64,000 bases of DNA from Calliopum simillimum (Eukaryota; Arthropoda; Insecta; Diptera; Lauxaniidae), in NCBI GenBank assembly GCA_951812925.1, contig OX638369.1, forward strand, positions 62,572,228-62,636,227, read 5' to 3'. The position numbers and the translations under genes are program-made. Under the pieces are notes generated by a model. The model saw only the letters and a program-made list of their open reading frames with translations. It searched no databases and was not told the DNA's origin. Below are positions 1 to 12,569 of the stretch, piece by piece; position 1 is the first letter of the stretch; each line of letters begins with the position of its first letter.

Positions 1-1670
1 ATTCAACTTTTGTTTATGGTTTTCTTTTTTAACGAAAACAATACAAAAACGATCATAACTAATAACTACAATTTTCGAGTTACCAATTTTACGTTGGACG
101 TATCGATATGTACAGATGGTATGTATACTTGGTTTTTGAGAATATTTTCTTTATAAAAATAATTTATTTTCTCAGTGTATTTTGCTACAATCCCAACCAA
201 CTTCTGCATGTGTGGTCGCACAATGATTGCGTTCTGTTGCACTGAACTAATTTTATAAAAATACAGAGAAATCTAATGAAAGCAAAGTGATAGCAAATCA
301 AATTAAATAAATACACAGTAAAACCTCGGTAAAGTATTTTTTTTATGACAATGAGGAAGTCAAAGAAATCATTTTATAGATTCTTAGCCTTATACGGTAA
401 TGAATTGAATTCAATTATCGCATGGTATATTGTTGTATGAAATTGAATTGAATCAATTGAAAATGAGATACTTAGTTTTATGTTTCTTAAATTGCGAGAT
501 AAATGTGTCAGGCACAAGCACATAATGAGGCGAAAAATGAAAAAGCTTATAAGTTTTTGCTAAAACTTAACCATATGTATTGGCAGCACTTAATAATTCA
601 ACAATAACGTACTATTAAATAAGGTTTATGTTGCGATAAACATAACTAAGTACAAATGTTAATTTTCAACTTTAGCAATCGAATGGTTTTTACCCGGTGA
701 GCGTTGCCTCCTCTTTGTCCCTGTGCCTTTTACATATGTATATACCAAACCTTATTCATCTGCGTTAAATAGTTTCATAGGTATGATGAATTTTTTCCAT
801 GGTGTAGTGTCCCGATTTTTTCTAGTTGATGACATTTGCTCTGGTGCCCTTTGCATATATAACAAATTCCACCTATATGCTAAGAACAGTTTCAGAGATA
901 TTTCCAATTTTGTTTTTCAAGGGCGTGACGCCGCTTACTGTCTAAAAAGTGCTATTGGCTTAGCGCCAAATTTAATTCATACAACTTGTATGACATATTA
1001 ATTGTATGCGTCAAACAGTTTCTGAAATACAAAAAATTTTGTTTTTTAGAGGCATGGCACCGCTCATTTTTTTAATGAAAGGTCCCAACAAGCCAAATGT
1101 TCCGACTTTTTCTGAATTTAGAGTTTTTCTGAACAAATTCGAAACAGTTTAGAAATTTCGTAACGAATTCGTAACGATTTCGTAAAGATTTCTCTGAAGA
1201 ATTTCTTAACCCTTACGAACCGGTTGGGACAATATATCCCAAAAATTTTTGAATAAATACATAACTCGGTTATTTACGTCACTTAAATTGAATAAATTAA
1301 TAAAATAAATGCAATTTTTAGTAACCACTGTTTTTTCTTATAACCACTCCAAGGCCATTATATCACAAAAATTCAAATCAAAAACATCTGTTGGGAGTAT
1401 AGACCGGAAGCACCTTTGGCGGTGGAAATTTGAATTTAGAGACGGTCAAACATTTTATTTAAATTAAGTTTCTAAGATTAACCTATCACAAATATTGTGG
1501 ACCCAACAGTTTTTTTTTTTTTTTGGGTCGAAAAGTTTCAAATTTTTCTTTCGAGTTTTCGGAACAAACTCGAAACTGTTCAGAGTTTTCGTAACGATTT
1601 CGTAAAGATTTTTTTAAATTTTTTCTTTCTTGTTTCCATTTTATAAATAAAACTTTTACGTCAATATTTA
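1..1670. other. AT-rich flank, no gene seen
   Basis: Probably intronic sequence of the Bruno-like gene, downstream of exon C. No convincing coding sequence is present; a 92-codon open frame at 723-1001 lacks recognisable features. Stretches around 1120-1200 and 1540-1620 share a TTTCGTAACGATTTCGTAAAG-like repeat with 4700-4830. Confidence 0.5.
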
Positions 1671-1679
1671 ATACACATT

Positions 1680-1911
1680 CAGGCATGTTCTGAAATCCGA
1701 TGTACTTCGGAATCGGAATTAAATCAATCTTCAAGAGATCCGCATTTCGATAATTGACTACAAATCGAATTTATGTTTCAGTAAATCGAATAGGAACCAT
1801 TAGCAAATTTTATTTGCTGAAATACAAACCTGATTCCATCTTATTTGTCGTAATGCGGCGCTCTTGAAGATTTATTTAATTCCGGATTAATCGGATTTCA
1901 GAACATGCCTG
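1680..1911. mobile_element. MITE with CAGGCATG terminal inverted repeats
   Basis: About 232 bp bounded by inverted ends CAGGCATGTTCTGAAATC and its complement at 1893-1911. The inverted match continues inward through a Ser-codon-free AT-rich stem (AAATCnnTCTTCAAGAG against CTCTTGAAGATTT). No coding capacity. The CAG start suggests hAT affiliation, but the flanking octamers do not match, so no target duplication is claimed. Confidence 0.6.
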
Positions 1912-2064
1912 ATTATACAATAACAAAATATGTCTAGAAGACAAAATAACAACATTTTGTTATTATTGAATGCCTTCAAATATATAATGCACAAAAATAT
2001 ATGCAAGTCTTTAGAAGATTCACATGCTCACTTATATACTTAAAACATATGTATATAAATAACC

Positions 2065-4697
2065 AAAGATGAATTCTACAGCCAGCTCGCTGCAGCAATA
2101 AACAGTGCTCACAAGAACGACATCATAATGGTTATGGGCGATTTGAATGCCAAAGTAGGCTCAGAAAACCTTAACCTAGAGCACGTGATTGGAAGACATG
2201 GCTTGGGTGCGAGAAACGACAATGGAGAGCTTCTCATTGACGCCTGCAATACAGCCGGTCTTGTCGTTGGGGGTACGCTATTCCCACACAAAAAATGCCA
2301 TAAAGCTACTTGGGTGTCTCCAAACAACACCACTGAAAACCAAATCGACCACTTCTGCATTAGCAGAAAATGGAGAGGGAGTCTTCTGGACGTACGAGTA
2401 AAGAGGGCCGCTGACATAGGCTCCGACCACCATCTTCTCGTCGCGGTCATTCGACTAAAACTTGCCGCTAATAAACGTCCCAGCGAACAATCTGTAGCAA
2501 AAAAATTCGACGTGCTTAAGCTTAAGAACGATGAGGTACGCAGATCTTTCGTAGAAGAACTTAAAACAGTTCCGTTCGATTGTGGTGGAAGTATTGAAAC
2601 ATCATGGAGGGCCGCTAAAGAGGCGTTCTTAAACTCCAGTGAAAAAATACTTGGGTTTCGACCCTCGAACAAGAAGCACTGGATGAGCGAGGAAACGTGG
2701 GGTCTTGTCGAAAAAAGAAGAAGCGCGAAAAAACTGAGAGACGACGCTAAAACTAGAGCGCAAAAGAACGTCGCCGAAAAGGTCTTTAACTCTCTCAATA
2801 AAGAAGTCAGGCGATCGTGCAGACAAGACAAAAGAAGAATGTATAACGACCTCGCGAGCGAAGCCGAAAGCGCTGCAAATGCTCAAAATCTCAGGCAGCT
2901 TTACGATATCACCCGCAGATTATCAGGCAGAAAACTCCAACAGAGCCGCCCTATCAAAGACAAAAACGGAAATCTCTTAACATCTGCAGACGACCAACTA
3001 AACAGATGGAAAGAGTATTTTTGCGATATACTAAATCCCATGTCTACCACATCCCTGCAACCAGAATCACCAACTACAACTGCCGCAATGACTCGCAGTA
3101 GTAGTCGAATACAAACACCGCCGCCTACAATTGATGAAATTGTGAAAGCTATCCAAAGCATGAAAAACAACAAGGCCGCCGGTATAGATCAAATAACAGC
3201 TGAACTGCTAAAGGCATGCCCCGTAACATCAGCTAAAATTCTCCATCCTGTGCTCAACAAAATCTGGAGTGAAGAGCGTTTGCCAGAAGATTGGCTACAT
3301 GGCATGTTAGTCAAATTACCGAAAAAAGGTGACCTAAGCGAGTGCCGAAACTATAGAGGCATCACCTTGCTCTCAGTTCCATCAAAAGTACTGACGAAAG
3401 TGCTTCTGAGCAGGGTAAGCGAAAAACTTGATTCAGCCATTCGAAAGCAGCAAGCAGGATTCCGGCGAAACAGATCATGCGTGGATCAAATCAACACGCT
3501 CAGAATAATTGTCGAACAATCATGCGAGTGGCGTGCTGCACTTCAACTTGTCTTCGTTGACTATAGCACTGCCTTTGACAGTGTCTCCCGAGAAAACATC
3601 TGGGCGTCACTGCAACGAAGAGGTATTGCCGCAAAGGCCATAAACTTAGTACGTGCACAATATGAAGGCTTTAAATGCAGTGTGTTACACAACGGGTTGT
3701 TGTCACCGACATTCACCACTAATTCAGGCGTACGGCAAGGGTGTTTACTATCACCATCACTCTTCCTTATCGTTCTTGATGATATCCTAGATAAAGCTCT
3801 TAATAAGGCCAAAAGGGGTATTCAATGGAACTTTACCGAACATCTGGAAGATCTCGACTACGCTGACGACATCTGCCTCTTATCGTCCAAACATTCAGAT
3901 ATGCAAAGCAAAATTGAAGACCTTGTCTTGGAATCACAAAAGGCCGGCCTAAAAATCAACGTATCCAAGACTAAAAGCATGAAGCTAAACGCAAGCAATG
4001 ACATGACGTTTAAAGCTGGCAGTGATGACATCGGAAACGTCGATAGCTTCACGTATCTAGGCAGCATTATCTCCATGGATGGTGGAGCAAAAGAGGATAT
4101 CAACTCAAGAATAGCAAAAGCAAAAGGCGCGTTTGCTCAACTGAACAAAATATGGTCTTCATCCGTTATATCCACCAAAACGAGAGTGCGCATTTTTGAT
4201 TCGAATGTGAAATCGGTTTTGTTATATGGGTGCGAAACATGGCTTGTTACTGAACAACTAACAAACAAGCTGCAAGTATTCGTCAACAAATGCTTAAGGC
4301 GTATATTAAAGGTTTGGTGGCCTCGCACTATATCAAATGCCGAGCTACATCAAAAATGCAAACAGAAGGCTATAGCAAACGAGATCAAGCTGCGCAAATG
4401 GGGATGGATTGGTCACACTCTCCGGAAACCACACAGCGAAGTTTGTCGCCAGGCCCTTGAGTGGAATCCACAAGGCAGTAGAGGACGTGGTAGACCCAAA
4501 ACCAACTGGAAAAGGTCGTTGGAAAAGGAAATCCAAGAATCGGGAAAATCGTGGCAAGAGATCAAAGTCATCGCAAGGGATCGTGACAAATGGAGAGATT
4601 TCATATTGGCCCTATGCTCCTCCTAGGAGTTAAAGGAGAATACATACATACATATAAATATGCAATAGTTTAAATTAAAAAAAAAAAAAAAAAAAAC
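2065..4697 (+). mobile_element. 5'-truncated RTE-type non-LTR retrotransposon
   Basis: A LINE copy that begins inside the endonuclease domain: the frame is open from about 2062 and reads DEFYSQLAAAINSAHKND just before the first Met at 2128. It carries the full reverse transcriptase and C-terminal region, ends in a short 3' UTR with a TACATACATACA-like stretch, and terminates in a poly(A) run at 4677-4697. Truncation at the 5' end plus a poly(A) tail is the normal signature of target-primed reverse transcription. I could not define a target-site duplication. Confidence 0.85.
2128..4626 (+). CDS. RTE-like endonuclease/reverse transcriptase, N-truncated
   Basis: An 832-codon uninterrupted frame. 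Residues 1-110 are the C-terminal part of an APE-type endonuclease: GDLNAKVG at 4-11, an IDHFCIS motif near 73 and SDHHLL near 98. The reverse transcriptase spans about 330-620 with FVDYSTAFDS (motif A, about 476), GVRQGCLLSP (motif B, about 534) and the catalytic LDYADD at about 576-581. A C-terminal block with WGWIGHTLRK near 758 is typical of RTE-clade ORFs. The missing endonuclease N-terminus means this copy should not be autonomous. The intact frame suggests recent insertion. It has codon use and G+C content unlike the surrounding AT-rich DNA. Confidence 0.88.
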   Translation: MVMGDLNAKVGSENLNLEHVIGRHGLGARNDNGELLIDACNTAGLVVGGTLFPHKKCHKATWVSPNNTTENQIDHFCISRKWRGSLLDVRVKRAADIGSDHHLLVAVIRLKLAANKRPSEQSVAKKFDVLKLKNDEVRRSFVEELKTVPFDCGGSIETSWRAAKEAFLNSSEKILGFRPSNKKHWMSEETWGLVEKRRSAKKLRDDAKTRAQKNVAEKVFNSLNKEVRRSCRQDKRRMYNDLASEAESAANAQNLRQLYDITRRLSGRKLQQSRPIKDKNGNLLTSADDQLNRWKEYFCDILNPMSTTSLQPESPTTTAAMTRSSSRIQTPPPTIDEIVKAIQSMKNNKAAGIDQITAELLKACPVTSAKILHPVLNKIWSEERLPEDWLHGMLVKLPKKGDLSECRNYRGITLLSVPSKVLTKVLLSRVSEKLDSAIRKQQAGFRRNRSCVDQINTLRIIVEQSCEWRAALQLVFVDYSTAFDSVSRENIWASLQRRGIAAKAINLVRAQYEGFKCSVLHNGLLSPTFTTNSGVRQGCLLSPSLFLIVLDDILDKALNKAKRGIQWNFTEHLEDLDYADDICLLSSKHSDMQSKIEDLVLESQKAGLKINVSKTKSMKLNASNDMTFKAGSDDIGNVDSFTYLGSIISMDGGAKEDINSRIAKAKGAFAQLNKIWSSSVISTKTRVRIFDSNVKSVLLYGCETWLVTEQLTNKLQVFVNKCLRRILKVWWPRTISNAELHQKCKQKAIANEIKLRKWGWIGHTLRKPHSEVCRQALEWNPQGSRGRGRPKTNWKRSLEKEIQESGKSWQEIKVIARDRDKWRDFILALCSS

Positions 4698-4699
4698 GA

Positions 4700-5690
4700 A
4701 GTTACGAATTTGTTCCGAAATTTCGTTGCAAATTCGTGTCTACCCTCTCATACAAAAAAAAATTCGTAACGATTTCGGTACCGAAATCGAAAAGATTTGC
4801 CGAATTCGAAACGATTTCGGTACTGCAATCGAACGTTCTACAAAATGCATGAACAATTTTTTTTTCTCGGACGAACCGTTTTGGAGCCATTTTAAAAAAA
4901 CGGTTTTTTCGAAATTTCAGATTTTTTAAAAAAATATCTCCTTAACTTTAAGTTATACGAAAAAAATTAAATGTAGCTTGTGGTACAAGTAATTCCCTAT
5001 AAATATAAGTTTTTACTTTAAACTTGTGACTTACCGCTCATGAGTTATCGTAATTTTAAGCTCAACACATCATTGAATTAGGATATCTCCTGAGTTATAA
5101 GTCGTACGAAAATAGTTCAAAGGTAATTTTTATAGAAAATTTTATGATCTACAATATTTGCCACAACATTTTTCTCTAAATGCAACCGTTACATAGATAT
5201 TTGTAAAAAACTGATTTTGAACGCCATTTTTCCAATATAGCGGAGCAAGCGAACACGGCTCTAGGTAGCAAAGTTTAAATTCTGAAAGAGCACGTCGAAA
5301 TCTATAAAACAACTGATTTGCAAAAATCCCGCAAAACTTTTATACAAGGCACAATTTTCTGGAACATTTTAATTCATTATATCCTGTCTTGGGTCCTTTT
5401 GGCCCCTTTTGGTAAAAATTTTGTTATTATGGTTAAAATTGTTTTACAAATACATTCTACGGACAATTTCATTAGAGGTCACCAAGGACATGAAATACTT
5501 AAAACTAAAGGATAATGCGTAAAAAAATATAGTAAAAAAAAATGTAATAAGTCTAAAGCAAAGATCAGTGAAGTACGTAAGTCAGTGATTCTCAACCTTT
5601 TTTCGCCACGGCACATTTTTAATAATACATATCAAAATTCGGCGGCACACTATCAACAACACAAATTTGAGCAGATCTTAAATTGATTTA
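4700..5690. other. No gene; AT-rich repeat sequence
   Basis: 4700-4830 contains imperfect copies of a TTCGTAACGATTTCG-like motif also seen near 1150 and 1590. The rest is AT-rich sequence without recognisable genes. Confidence 0.45.
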
Positions 5691-6490
5691 TTGATTTATA
5701 TAGGCTTAGTTAGAAAAAATCCATGGGATGACCATGTCATCATTAACTTAGGCCTTGGAATTGGCCCCATTGTGTACCGGGTACACTGTGCCCGACACAG
5801 AGGTTTAACAAAGTAATTCTAGGAGAACCATATGCATGTTCATAAACATATACCACACACCATATGGACTTAAGACGCAATTCTGATCGTGACCCAAACG
5901 GTTCAAAATTGAAATGACCTAGGAAATGAAGAACTGTATCTTCCATATCACTTTCTTTACAACTTCTACAAATGTATGGTTTTCTAAGTTACGCACATCG
6001 TTTTTCTTCATTGCTACCATCGATTCATACTTAAGGATGGCAAAATAAGTTGATCTAATTTGCTTTTAAGTTTGTAGACTTGGCCATCTGGAATTAGCAA
6101 GCTGAATACATTTACTATCGGTTGTTCCCTTGATTACGCTAATGTGTTTTGTTATTGAAAGGTTAGCCAAAAGGATATTCTGGTTTGATCCTTTCCTAGC
6201 TAGTTCATAAGCAATTACTATGACCGGGAACCCAGCAAAGTGTCATACTGTAGTCCTTAATAATACCGCAAAAGATCCTTCTTAAGAGCTTAATACAAGT
6301 TTTGAAGTAATGTGATTTGATAAAATTGCTTTGATGGTAAACATATAACAACGCCTCCAAGAAATTACGACTTTGAGAACAGCATAAACCTCTGCCTGAA
6401 AGACAATACAGTCATTTGGCTGTCTGTACGATTTTATTAGTTCTATATACTCGGAAAAATTTCCTGATTTAGAACCTGTACCCAATTTTT
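5690..6490 (-). pseudogene. Degenerate RNase H-bearing LINE, 3' end
   Basis: Minus-strand translation shows the end of a LINE polyprotein. Around 6282-6485 lies an RNase H-like segment with GSKSGNFS and SYRQPNDCIVFQAEVYAVLK, where the E of AEVYA corresponds to the conserved RNase H glutamate. Downstream at 5743-5946 is a CRSCKESDMEDTVLHF-like stretch followed by LKSIWCVVYVYEHAYGSP, the C-terminal zinc-knuckle-like tail. Several stops and frameshifts separate these parts, so it is dead. It is a relative of the copy at 21.3-22.6 kb. Clade (I, LOA, R1 or Jockey-like) is not resolved. Confidence 0.65.
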
Positions 6491-8163
6491 ACCCATCCGT
6501 GTATATTTTAAAGGACATATTTTAAATGGTCCAACTTAATATTTTAGGTACTACCACATGGAAGTTTGTTAGGAAAAAAGGTGTGGTAGGGGGTAGTCTG
6601 TACATCATCACAATTTATAAATTGGTATAAAATGCCATTATGACCAAAAGTTTTTAATTTCCAGAAACCTTAAAAATCATGTCGGCAAATTTGCTTTCTG
6701 CCAGTGGCGGCAGAAATTCAAAAAGAGCACATCGAAATCTACAAAATAACTCATTTGCAAAAATCTCGCACAACTTTCCAGGTAACATCATTTTATTCTC
6801 CCAAATGATTGTACTATTATATATCGAGACAATTTTGATTTCGTTTTTTTTTTTTTAATTTTATCTCATCGAAAAATTACCATAAAACTTACTGAAGTTG
6901 AAGTGTTTGCCGGAATTGAAATTTTTTAAATTTCATTGCATTCCAAATATTAATTAACATTGAAGTGCAAAAAATGAACTAAATGTTAGCCAAAAACATA
7001 AAAATAAATTTTTGGAGGTTAGTTTTTGAACACTTCTGCATACAAAAAATTTAAAATTCAGATTTTGAATTTATCACGTCTAGCGTCCAGATTCGAGACA
7101 CTGTGCGTCGCTTGAAGGCAAGCGTGTCGGACATTAAACCGCACAAAACTGAGATTTTGCATAAATCGATGTTGCGCGAGCACTAAATGAAATTCGCCTT
7201 TTTTGGCACCTTTTTTAAGATTATTAGGTGTAATCGTAGAATTTATTTTTTTGAATCAATCTAATATTTATGCTTATTAGAAAGGGCAGAAGTTCTTTAA
7301 TAAGTACTCCAGATACCCATAGCAAACTTTTCTTTAAAGTTCTTAGAAATTCGTTAAGTACAAACTATAACTTGGGCGTTTGGATGAAAGAGAAAATTTT
7401 TTTTTTGGAATTAAACTTTTAACGTGGCTTCATTTGCATTTAGTTACAATGCCCTCTACTGGATGGCAGCTGATTGATTTCTTTGAGAAGGGCTTTTAAT
7501 TAATTAAATTTTTGTGTTCTACAAGCAGAAGTAAATACATAATGACTTTGCGCATGCTAAATGAAATTTACAATCGATGGAATACATATATAGATATTTT
7601 TCGTAGTTGTAAATTAACAAAAAGTTTAAAAGTTGACATATACCAGAACTGTGTAAAAAAGACTTGTTCCGCTACGCACATGAACCTCCAAATTGAAAAA
7701 ACAAAAAAGAATTGATTTTGTAATAAGAACTTTTATTGAGAAAAATCAAAAAAAGTTACAGGAAAATTAAGAGAAATGAGCATACGTGTAAACGTATTAT
7801 CTATGGCATTTCGCAAATAATTTCTGAAGTAAGCCACCTAAGAAATAAAACGTAACAATGGCATTCAAAAAATGATGTTTCGTAGCAACAAGAAAAAATG
7901 TTGTAAATATTTTTTTAAAATATATTAAGCATGCACCAGGGAATGAAATGTATTTAAGTTAAATAAAATGTAAGAAGTTTAAAAGAAATGCAATGAAGTT
8001 TTGGCTTTAGCCGGTTGTTTCCTGGCGGTACAATATTTAGTTTTTTGAGTATTGATTACATACATTAAATAGTTTTACCATAACAAAGAGGAGGCATTCA
8101 ACATCAACTCTCCCGTTTTATATCGCTTAACTTCGAATATGGTTGTACAAACATTTTACTTAC
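6490..8163. other. Intronic sequence, no gene seen
   Basis: AT-rich sequence downstream of Bruno exon C on the minus strand. Nothing with recognisable protein similarity; short open frames such as 7512-7715 are not supported. Confidence 0.45.
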
Positions 8164-8246
8164 CCCATCAAGTGTCTTAATGTTGTGCAAGGCATCCTGA
8201 GCCCTTAAAGCCGCCTTGCGTGTGTAGTACGTAACAAAACAGCACC
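8164..8246 (-). CDS. aret: Bruno/CELF protein exon C, RNP1 of RRM1
   Basis: This 83-nt exon completes much of RRM1. It follows an acceptor (TTTCTGTGTTTACAG) and ends at GAT GGG|GTAAGT. Its first two bases complete the glycine codon left open by exon B, so the join reads [19 protein letters not shown], containing RNP1 (RGCCFVTY). The frame continues [11 protein letters not shown] and stops in phase 0. In this family the next exon should begin MHHPIQMKPAD; I see no such exon from 1 to 8163, so it probably lies left of the window. Together with exon B this fixes the gene's strand and reading frame. Confidence 0.9.
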
Positions 8247-8815
8247 CTGTAAACACAGAAAAGAAGCAACAAATACATGTAAAAATCAACAGAACAACAC
8301 ATGATTACAATTTTTTGAAAAAATTACATTGACTTATTTACGTATGTTTGTACCAAATGCATTTTTTTTTTAATTTAAGGCCTAAAAGCATTCACTTATG
8401 ATAAGCAAAGAACGTGGCTCAATTTCATTTTGGTTCGACCATTCACAATGTAATAATAACAAGTATAGTTGGGAAATATAAAGGGATCAAAGGTCTTGGG
8501 CACAAAATAAAATACACATGTGTATAACTTATCTTTATTATTCATGTTCTGGCCTAAGTCTATATCTAGTTTTGGCTTTTTTAAAAAAAAAAAATCTAAA
8601 ACTCGGAGCAAAAACTCAATCTGGTTATAATCCTGCTTTTTTTTGCTCTTTATGAGATATGGCGGATCAAAATTTACTTAACAGTTAATTTGTATTGGAT
8701 TGGATTATCTGTTTTATGTCCCTTTTATCACAAATTAATTTGATCCGATTCCAGAAATAAAAATTTTGTAACGAAAAATTTTGTTCCGTGGCAAATCACT
8801 TTTCGATTCCACGAT

Positions 8816-9021
8816 TAGTGATGAGCAAAATTAGCCTTGGTCTTGGTATTGGTAATTTTGCAAGACCAAGACTGCCATGGTCTTGGTCACGATAATCGTT
8901 AAGACCAATACTGCTTTTCAGTCTTAGTAATTTATAGTTGATAGGTATTTCACGCCCCTTTCGAGAATAAAATCGTCCCTCAATTTAAAATTTGGTCTTG
9001 GTTTTGGCTTGCTCATCACTA
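8816..9021. mobile_element. Short hAT MITE, TAGTGATGAG family
   Basis: Bounded by TAGTGATGAGCAAAATTAG and the inverted end CTCATCACTA. The interior consists of CTTGGTCTTGG-type hexamer repeats in both orientations, as in the better preserved copy at 40915-41342. The flanking octamers differ, so the target duplication has decayed or the copy is rearranged. Noncoding. Confidence 0.7.
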
Positions 9022-9065
9022 ATTTTAATACTTTAATGATTTGAACATTTTAATTCCATTTACAA

Positions 9066-9260
9066 GAGACAGCATTGCACCAATCGAAAGAAGACATGGT
9101 TGAATATTTTTTCTGAAAAAATCAAAAGATGGTCATTGGAAAAGGAAATACAAGAATTTGAAAAAGAAATCGAAAGCATCGCAATGAACCATCTGCGATT
9201 CACGATTTGGACGCGTTGCTATATCAAAGTGTCATATGAAATACATATAAAAGTTAGTCG
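9066..9260 (+). pseudogene. Fragment of the RTE LINE C-terminus
   Basis: The stretch encodes RWSLEKEIQEF, close to the RSLEKEIQESG segment near the C-terminus of the RTE element at 4517-4560, and continues into an ESIA motif like the EIKVIA of that copy. It is a short decayed remnant lying right after the hAT MITE. Confidence 0.55.
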
Positions 9261-9299
9261 ATATGTTAGGGTCTATTTTCAAAATTAAATTGTTTAAAA

Positions 9300-11080
9300 A
9301 TTCGATAGAATTCATAAAGTAATCGCTTTCCCTAGGAATTATAGTAATAAGTGACTACGTGTATCAAGGATAGTCGAAATATTGGTTATTAAAATTGGTT
9401 ATTAAAAAAACATCGTTTTTTATTTTTGACCTTAAGCCTGCAAAAACTATTAATAAGTGTTACACTTATGTGTCCTTATTGTGATTGGTCGAGGAAATTA
9501 TGAAATTGATTACTGTCGCTTAAACTTTCATATTTGTTTAATCACAAAACTTACGAAAAATTATAAAGTGGTTAACATTTTACTTAACATGCTATTAATA
9601 TGTACAGTTAACTAGAATATGTATAATTTATGTAAAACTTTTTTAAACATGCATTTATCAAATTATTTTATATTTGATAATTTTAAAGGTCGACAAAAAT
9701 TTCTACTACTTATTACAAAAAACATGCGATTTAAACAAACATTTCAAGAACGAACATTTACAAAAAAACGAATAATCACAGATTTTTCTTCTTACTCGAT
9801 CTGCAATACATTTTTTTTATGTATTATGGGCCGCAAAATTAAGATTCTTTTTTTTTCAAATTTATTCTAACACTTACATTGAGGTTTCTAATTTAATAAC
9901 ATTGCTTTTGATAAAACGCAATATAAATTTTGGACTTGGGGTAAATTCCACAGAAAAGCCTACATAAGTATATCAAACTTTTCAAAGCAATATACTTCTA
10001 ACACCTAATTATGACAAAGCGACTAAACCATGGCTATGGGACATACCTACATATCTACAATATATTTCATCAACACTACACGGATAGAAAAGTTTTATAA
10101 CTTTCGTAGCGAAAATCGATTAAGAATTACTGAACTTTTTTTAATCTTCGTTAAATTTACATATTTATTAAAAACTGCCCACCAATTTTATAAAAATTTA
10201 AAATTTCTTCCTAAGCAATATTTCAGTATTAGCATAGTAAAAATTATCAAACGCGACGGTAAAAATTACACTAGTTTACAGCCAAAATTCCCAGCGAATG
10301 CCGTTACTCATTTTATGTGGAAAATGGGCTGCTGATTCCGAAAATCGCATTTTTTTTTTTTATTTCGTGTCGTTTTCGAGATATCGGTCATTTTCGGTTT
10401 TTGGACCAAAAAAAAAAAATAGTTCCATTAAAATACAAATATCTCAAGAACCAATGTCTGTATTAAACAAATAATATGTCATATTAAAGGTAATTAAATT
10501 ACCTACAAATGATATCCACATCACTTTTTGGTTGGTTCGTTAGTTTCGGTGAAATAAATTGATTTCTAAAAAAAAAAATTATTTTTTTCGAAAAAATTAA
10601 GAAAAAATCAAATTCAACTTCAAATTTATACAAGAAGACATAACTTTTCTATAAGATTTTTTTTGTATCATAGACTATATATTTGTGAAGAAAATAAGGT
10701 ATCACTTAAGAAAATCGATGGAAAAATGCAAAAGTTGTATACAATTCATTGATAAGTTACCAAAATGCGTTTTTCCCTATTTTTCCGTTTTTTTGTAATA
10801 AACTGTTCGAAAATTTGAAACTTTTTGTGAAAGAAATTAGAAACTCCAAAAAATTCTTAAAGAAGGTATTAAAAGGAAATACCCGTGCCTCGCCGTTTTT
10901 CTCTAGCACGTCAGATTTTTTTTAATCGATTTTTGAAGTTTTTTAATCCACTGTACATGAAAAAACAGAAATAACGCATTCTTGTGTTAAATCGATAAAT
11001 TTAACTATATGATCCTTACATCTGAGGTGTATTATGTGTTCAGTAAACTTATGCAGGATACTGCGAGGAATATTTTTGTA
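9300..11080. other. Intronic sequence, no gene seen
   Basis: AT-rich sequence between the RTE fragment and the fold-back. Open frames at 9619-9870 and 10030-10335 show no domain, are Lys/Phe/Ile-rich by base composition, and lie within the Bruno intron. Not annotated as genes. Confidence 0.45.
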
Positions 11081-11151
11081 GAAAATTTTAACCCTCTAAA
11101 ACCCTCACATGTGGGTTATTTTGACCCCCACATGAAGGTCATTTTGACCTT

Positions 11152-11928
11152 TAACACCTTTACTAGTTAGCCTTCACGTAAACTTTTGTTTAAAAGGTAA
11201 TGTTCCTTTTTATGTGTCCAACATGAAATATTCATAGGTTATTTAGACATAAGGGCAATTCTCAGGAACCTTTAACCTATATATGTCAAAACTGTAAGTT
11301 GTAATTACTCAAAGCAGTAATGATTTTTTGTGAATATTGGCCCGCGCTCATATTGTTCAAACATTAACAAGTATGTGCATTAAATTTTTTTGTAGAAGCA
11401 TATGGAATTCGCGCCAATTTTGAGCTCGACGTGCTACCATGTACAGAGGTTACATTTGAATGTCAAATGTCCCTATAAACTCTGGAGACACATTTAATAT
11501 GAAATTATATATTATATAATAATGTATAATAATGTTATTTAGGATTAAGATTTTTAAACTTATTGTTAGTCTCCTAAGAAGAGAAGATTCAATAAATAAA
11601 TGAAGTATTAAAAAAAAAACAAAAAATAAAAAAATGCACATGGTAGCACGTCGAGCTCAAAATTGGTGCGAATTCCATATATTTCTACAAAAAAAATTAA
11701 TGCACATACTTGTTAATGTTTGAACAATATGAGCGCGGGCCAATATTCACAAAAAATCATTACTGCTTTGAGTAATTACAACTTACAGTTTTGACATATA
11801 TAGGTTAAAGGTTCCTGAGAATTGCCCTTATGTCTAAATAACCTATGAATATTTCATGTTGGACACATAAAAAGGAACATTACCTTTTAAACAAAACTTA
11901 ACGTGAAGGCTAACTAGTAAAGGTGTTA
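11152..11928. mobile_element. Fold-back element F3
   Basis: Two inverted arms of about 290 bp (11152-11442 and 11638-11928) match nearly base for base. The outer ends read TAACACCTTTACTAG and CTAGTAAAGGTGTTA; the inner ends read GTGCTACCATGT and its complement. The spacer of about 195 bp is AT-rich. TA flanks are possible but not decisive. The right end runs directly into the repeat block at 11929-12560, and a similar junction occurs at 38935, so F3 may be part of that larger family. Confidence 0.75.
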
Positions 11929-12560
11929 CGTTTGGCCTGGATAAAAACCAAATACCCCACCTACCCTATTTTGAAAATTTTGCTTGTACTGGAAGAATTC
12001 ACTTAGTTTTTGCTCAGAGCTTTCACTAAGTATTCCAAGTACCTGTTTGAAAACTGGTTTCATTACCTTAAATAACGCTTGCACTGCCGAATTACATTAA
12101 TGTCGCTCGTATGAGATAAATATCACAGGTTTGTCTGAATTCGCCAAATTTATTGTGAGAGCTTGGATTAACTATCCTTAGAGTCCTAGTGAAATTATAG
12201 CATTTTGATACATTTCCTTATATGGGACATGCCACGCCCTCTTGTTCGTATTCGGCCAGCATTCGATGCGAGCTTGCATTCACTGTTCTTAGCATTTGAG
12301 TGAAATTTGGTTGTATTTTCCCAAAAAACATTTACAGTATAGTATTTAAAAAATTTTGCTTATATGGGAGTTGCCACGCCCTCTTGTTCGAGTTTGCTCT
12401 ATTTTTGCTGAGTGCTCGCATTTACTGCGTTTAGTGTCTGACTGTGAATTGGTTGGCTTATCCCAAAAAACGCTTTCAGTTTAGTATTTTGAAACTTTGG
12501 CTTATATGGGAGGTACGACGCCCTGGTCTAAACTCACCTAGTTTTTGCGCGGAGCTTTTG
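11929..12560. repeat. 140-bp-period repeat family, copy 1
   Basis: Starts CGTTTGGCCTGG and then contains three degenerate units of roughly 140 bp, each marked by TATATGGGAnnTnCCACGCCC at about 12226, 12362 and 12502. The same sequence and layout recur at 38943-39570. No coding capacity. Class unknown. Confidence 0.65.
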
Positions 12561-12569
12561 CGTACTTTT

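Noticed and set aside
723..1001. 92-codon plus-strand frame
   Set aside because: No recognisable domain, and compositional expectation in AT-rich DNA allows it.
2109..4604. Several minus-strand open frames of 62-240 codons
   Set aside because: Antisense shadows of the RTE reverse transcriptase frame.
8104..8289. Single 61-codon ORF covering exon C
   Set aside because: The frame runs through both splice sites; only 8164-8246 is supported as coding.
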